Source: an uncultured Paraprevotella sp.
GTDB lineage: Bacteria > Bacteroidota > Bacteroidia > Bacteroidales > Bacteroidaceae
Length of the DNA stretch: 6,542 nt
Reading direction: 5' to 3'
Assembly: GCA_910584955.1 (NCBI GenBank)
Contig: CAJUDC010000131.1
Coordinates: forward strand, 1-6,542
Part shown: positions 6,328-6,542 of the stretch, piece after piece
Layout: each line of letters begins with the position of its first letter
Position numbering within the stretch: position 1 is the first letter of the stretch
Made by a program: the position numbers and the translations under genes
The notes under the pieces: generated by a model
Database searches by the model: none
Told to the model about the DNA's origin: nothing
The model's input: only the letters and a program-made list of their open reading frames with translations

Positions 6328-6542
6328 ATGAAAAAATTGTTTTTTTGTATGGCTCTGTGTCTCTTTTTGGCTCCGGCTCATGCCCGGTCGGTATCGGAGG
6401 TGGAAAAAGTGATAGAGCGGTTTGCGGGAGAAAGGATCCCCGTGACAGTTTCGTTGTCGCTGAAGAAGCAGGGGGGCCGTGACGTCTTTGAGACTTCTGT
6501 GGAGAACGGGAAATTGCATGTGAAGGCCAGTAGCGGGGTGGC
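6328..6542 (+). CDS. N-terminal fragment of a secreted protein, probably a GH89 alpha-N-acetylglucosaminidase
   Basis: The frame starts at ATG 6328 and stays open to the window end, giving 71 complete residues; the rest lies outside. Residues 1-19 form a signal peptide (MKKLFFCMALCLFLAPAHA), probably cut after AHA, with no lipobox, so a periplasmic or secreted product is expected. The mature start has a helix (SEVEKVIERFAGERIP), then beta-strand-like sequence, RDVFETSVENGKLHVKASSG at 51-70, and Val71. The order DVFE, then NGK, then a strand ending SGVA resembles the N-terminal domain of GH89 enzymes, which remove terminal alpha-linked GlcNAc from heparan sulfate fragments or mucin glycans. 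The catalytic domain is not in the window, so the family call rests on this resemblance alone. The start is supported by the signal peptide and a -7 element 21 bases upstream. Another periplasmic enzyme with a similar N-terminal fold remains possible. Confidence 0.65.
   Translation, partial: MKKLFFCMALCLFLAPAHARSVSEVEKVIERFAGERIPVTVSLSLKKQGGRDVFETSVENGKLHVKASSGV

Noticed and set aside
6216..6482. Plus-strand open frame of 88 codons overlapping the GH89-like start
   Set aside because: It is in a different frame from the signal peptide-bearing protein, crosses its promoter, and has no recognisable sequence.

Overview
The window looks like chromosomal DNA from a gut Bacteroidales bacterium, most likely Bacteroides or a close relative. 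Three things point there: a one-protein hybrid two-component regulator of the Bacteroidetes type, four promoters with the Bacteroides -7 consensus TAnnTTTG at 21-31 bases before the start codons, and start codons with no Shine-Dalgarno sequence. Species cannot be fixed from this sequence.

Layout, left to right. Bases 1-108 hold no gene. They contain a terminator-like hairpin with a T-tract, probably ending a gene left of the window, and a second GC-rich hairpin. Bases 109-4224 (minus) encode a 1371-residue hybrid two-component system protein: periplasmic beta-propeller sensor, Y_Y_Y domain, one membrane helix, histidine kinase, receiver and AraC-type DNA-binding domain. A 245-base divergent region (4225-4469) carries a promoter for each side and several repeats. 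Bases 4470-4985 (plus) encode a 171-residue ECF-type sigma factor with no anti-sigma gene after it. A strong hairpin terminator at 5054-5091 separates it from the convergent mltG gene (5096-6118, minus), an endolytic murein transglycosylase. A second divergent region (6119-6327) leads to the start of a secreted protein (6328 to the window end, plus) whose N-terminus resembles family GH89 alpha-N-acetylglucosaminidases.

How the genes may work together. The hybrid regulator and the sigma factor are both transcriptional regulators and share one control region. The GH89-like gene is a plausible glycan-degradation target. The promoter regions of the hybrid regulator and the GH89-like gene share an exact 12-base word in the same orientation relative to their genes, and AACGTTTCG-like words occur upstream of all three genes. 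This suggests common regulation, but it rests on sequence matches alone. mltG is a housekeeping cell-wall gene and probably unrelated. No SusC/SusD genes, insertion sequence, CRISPR array, tRNA or rRNA was seen.
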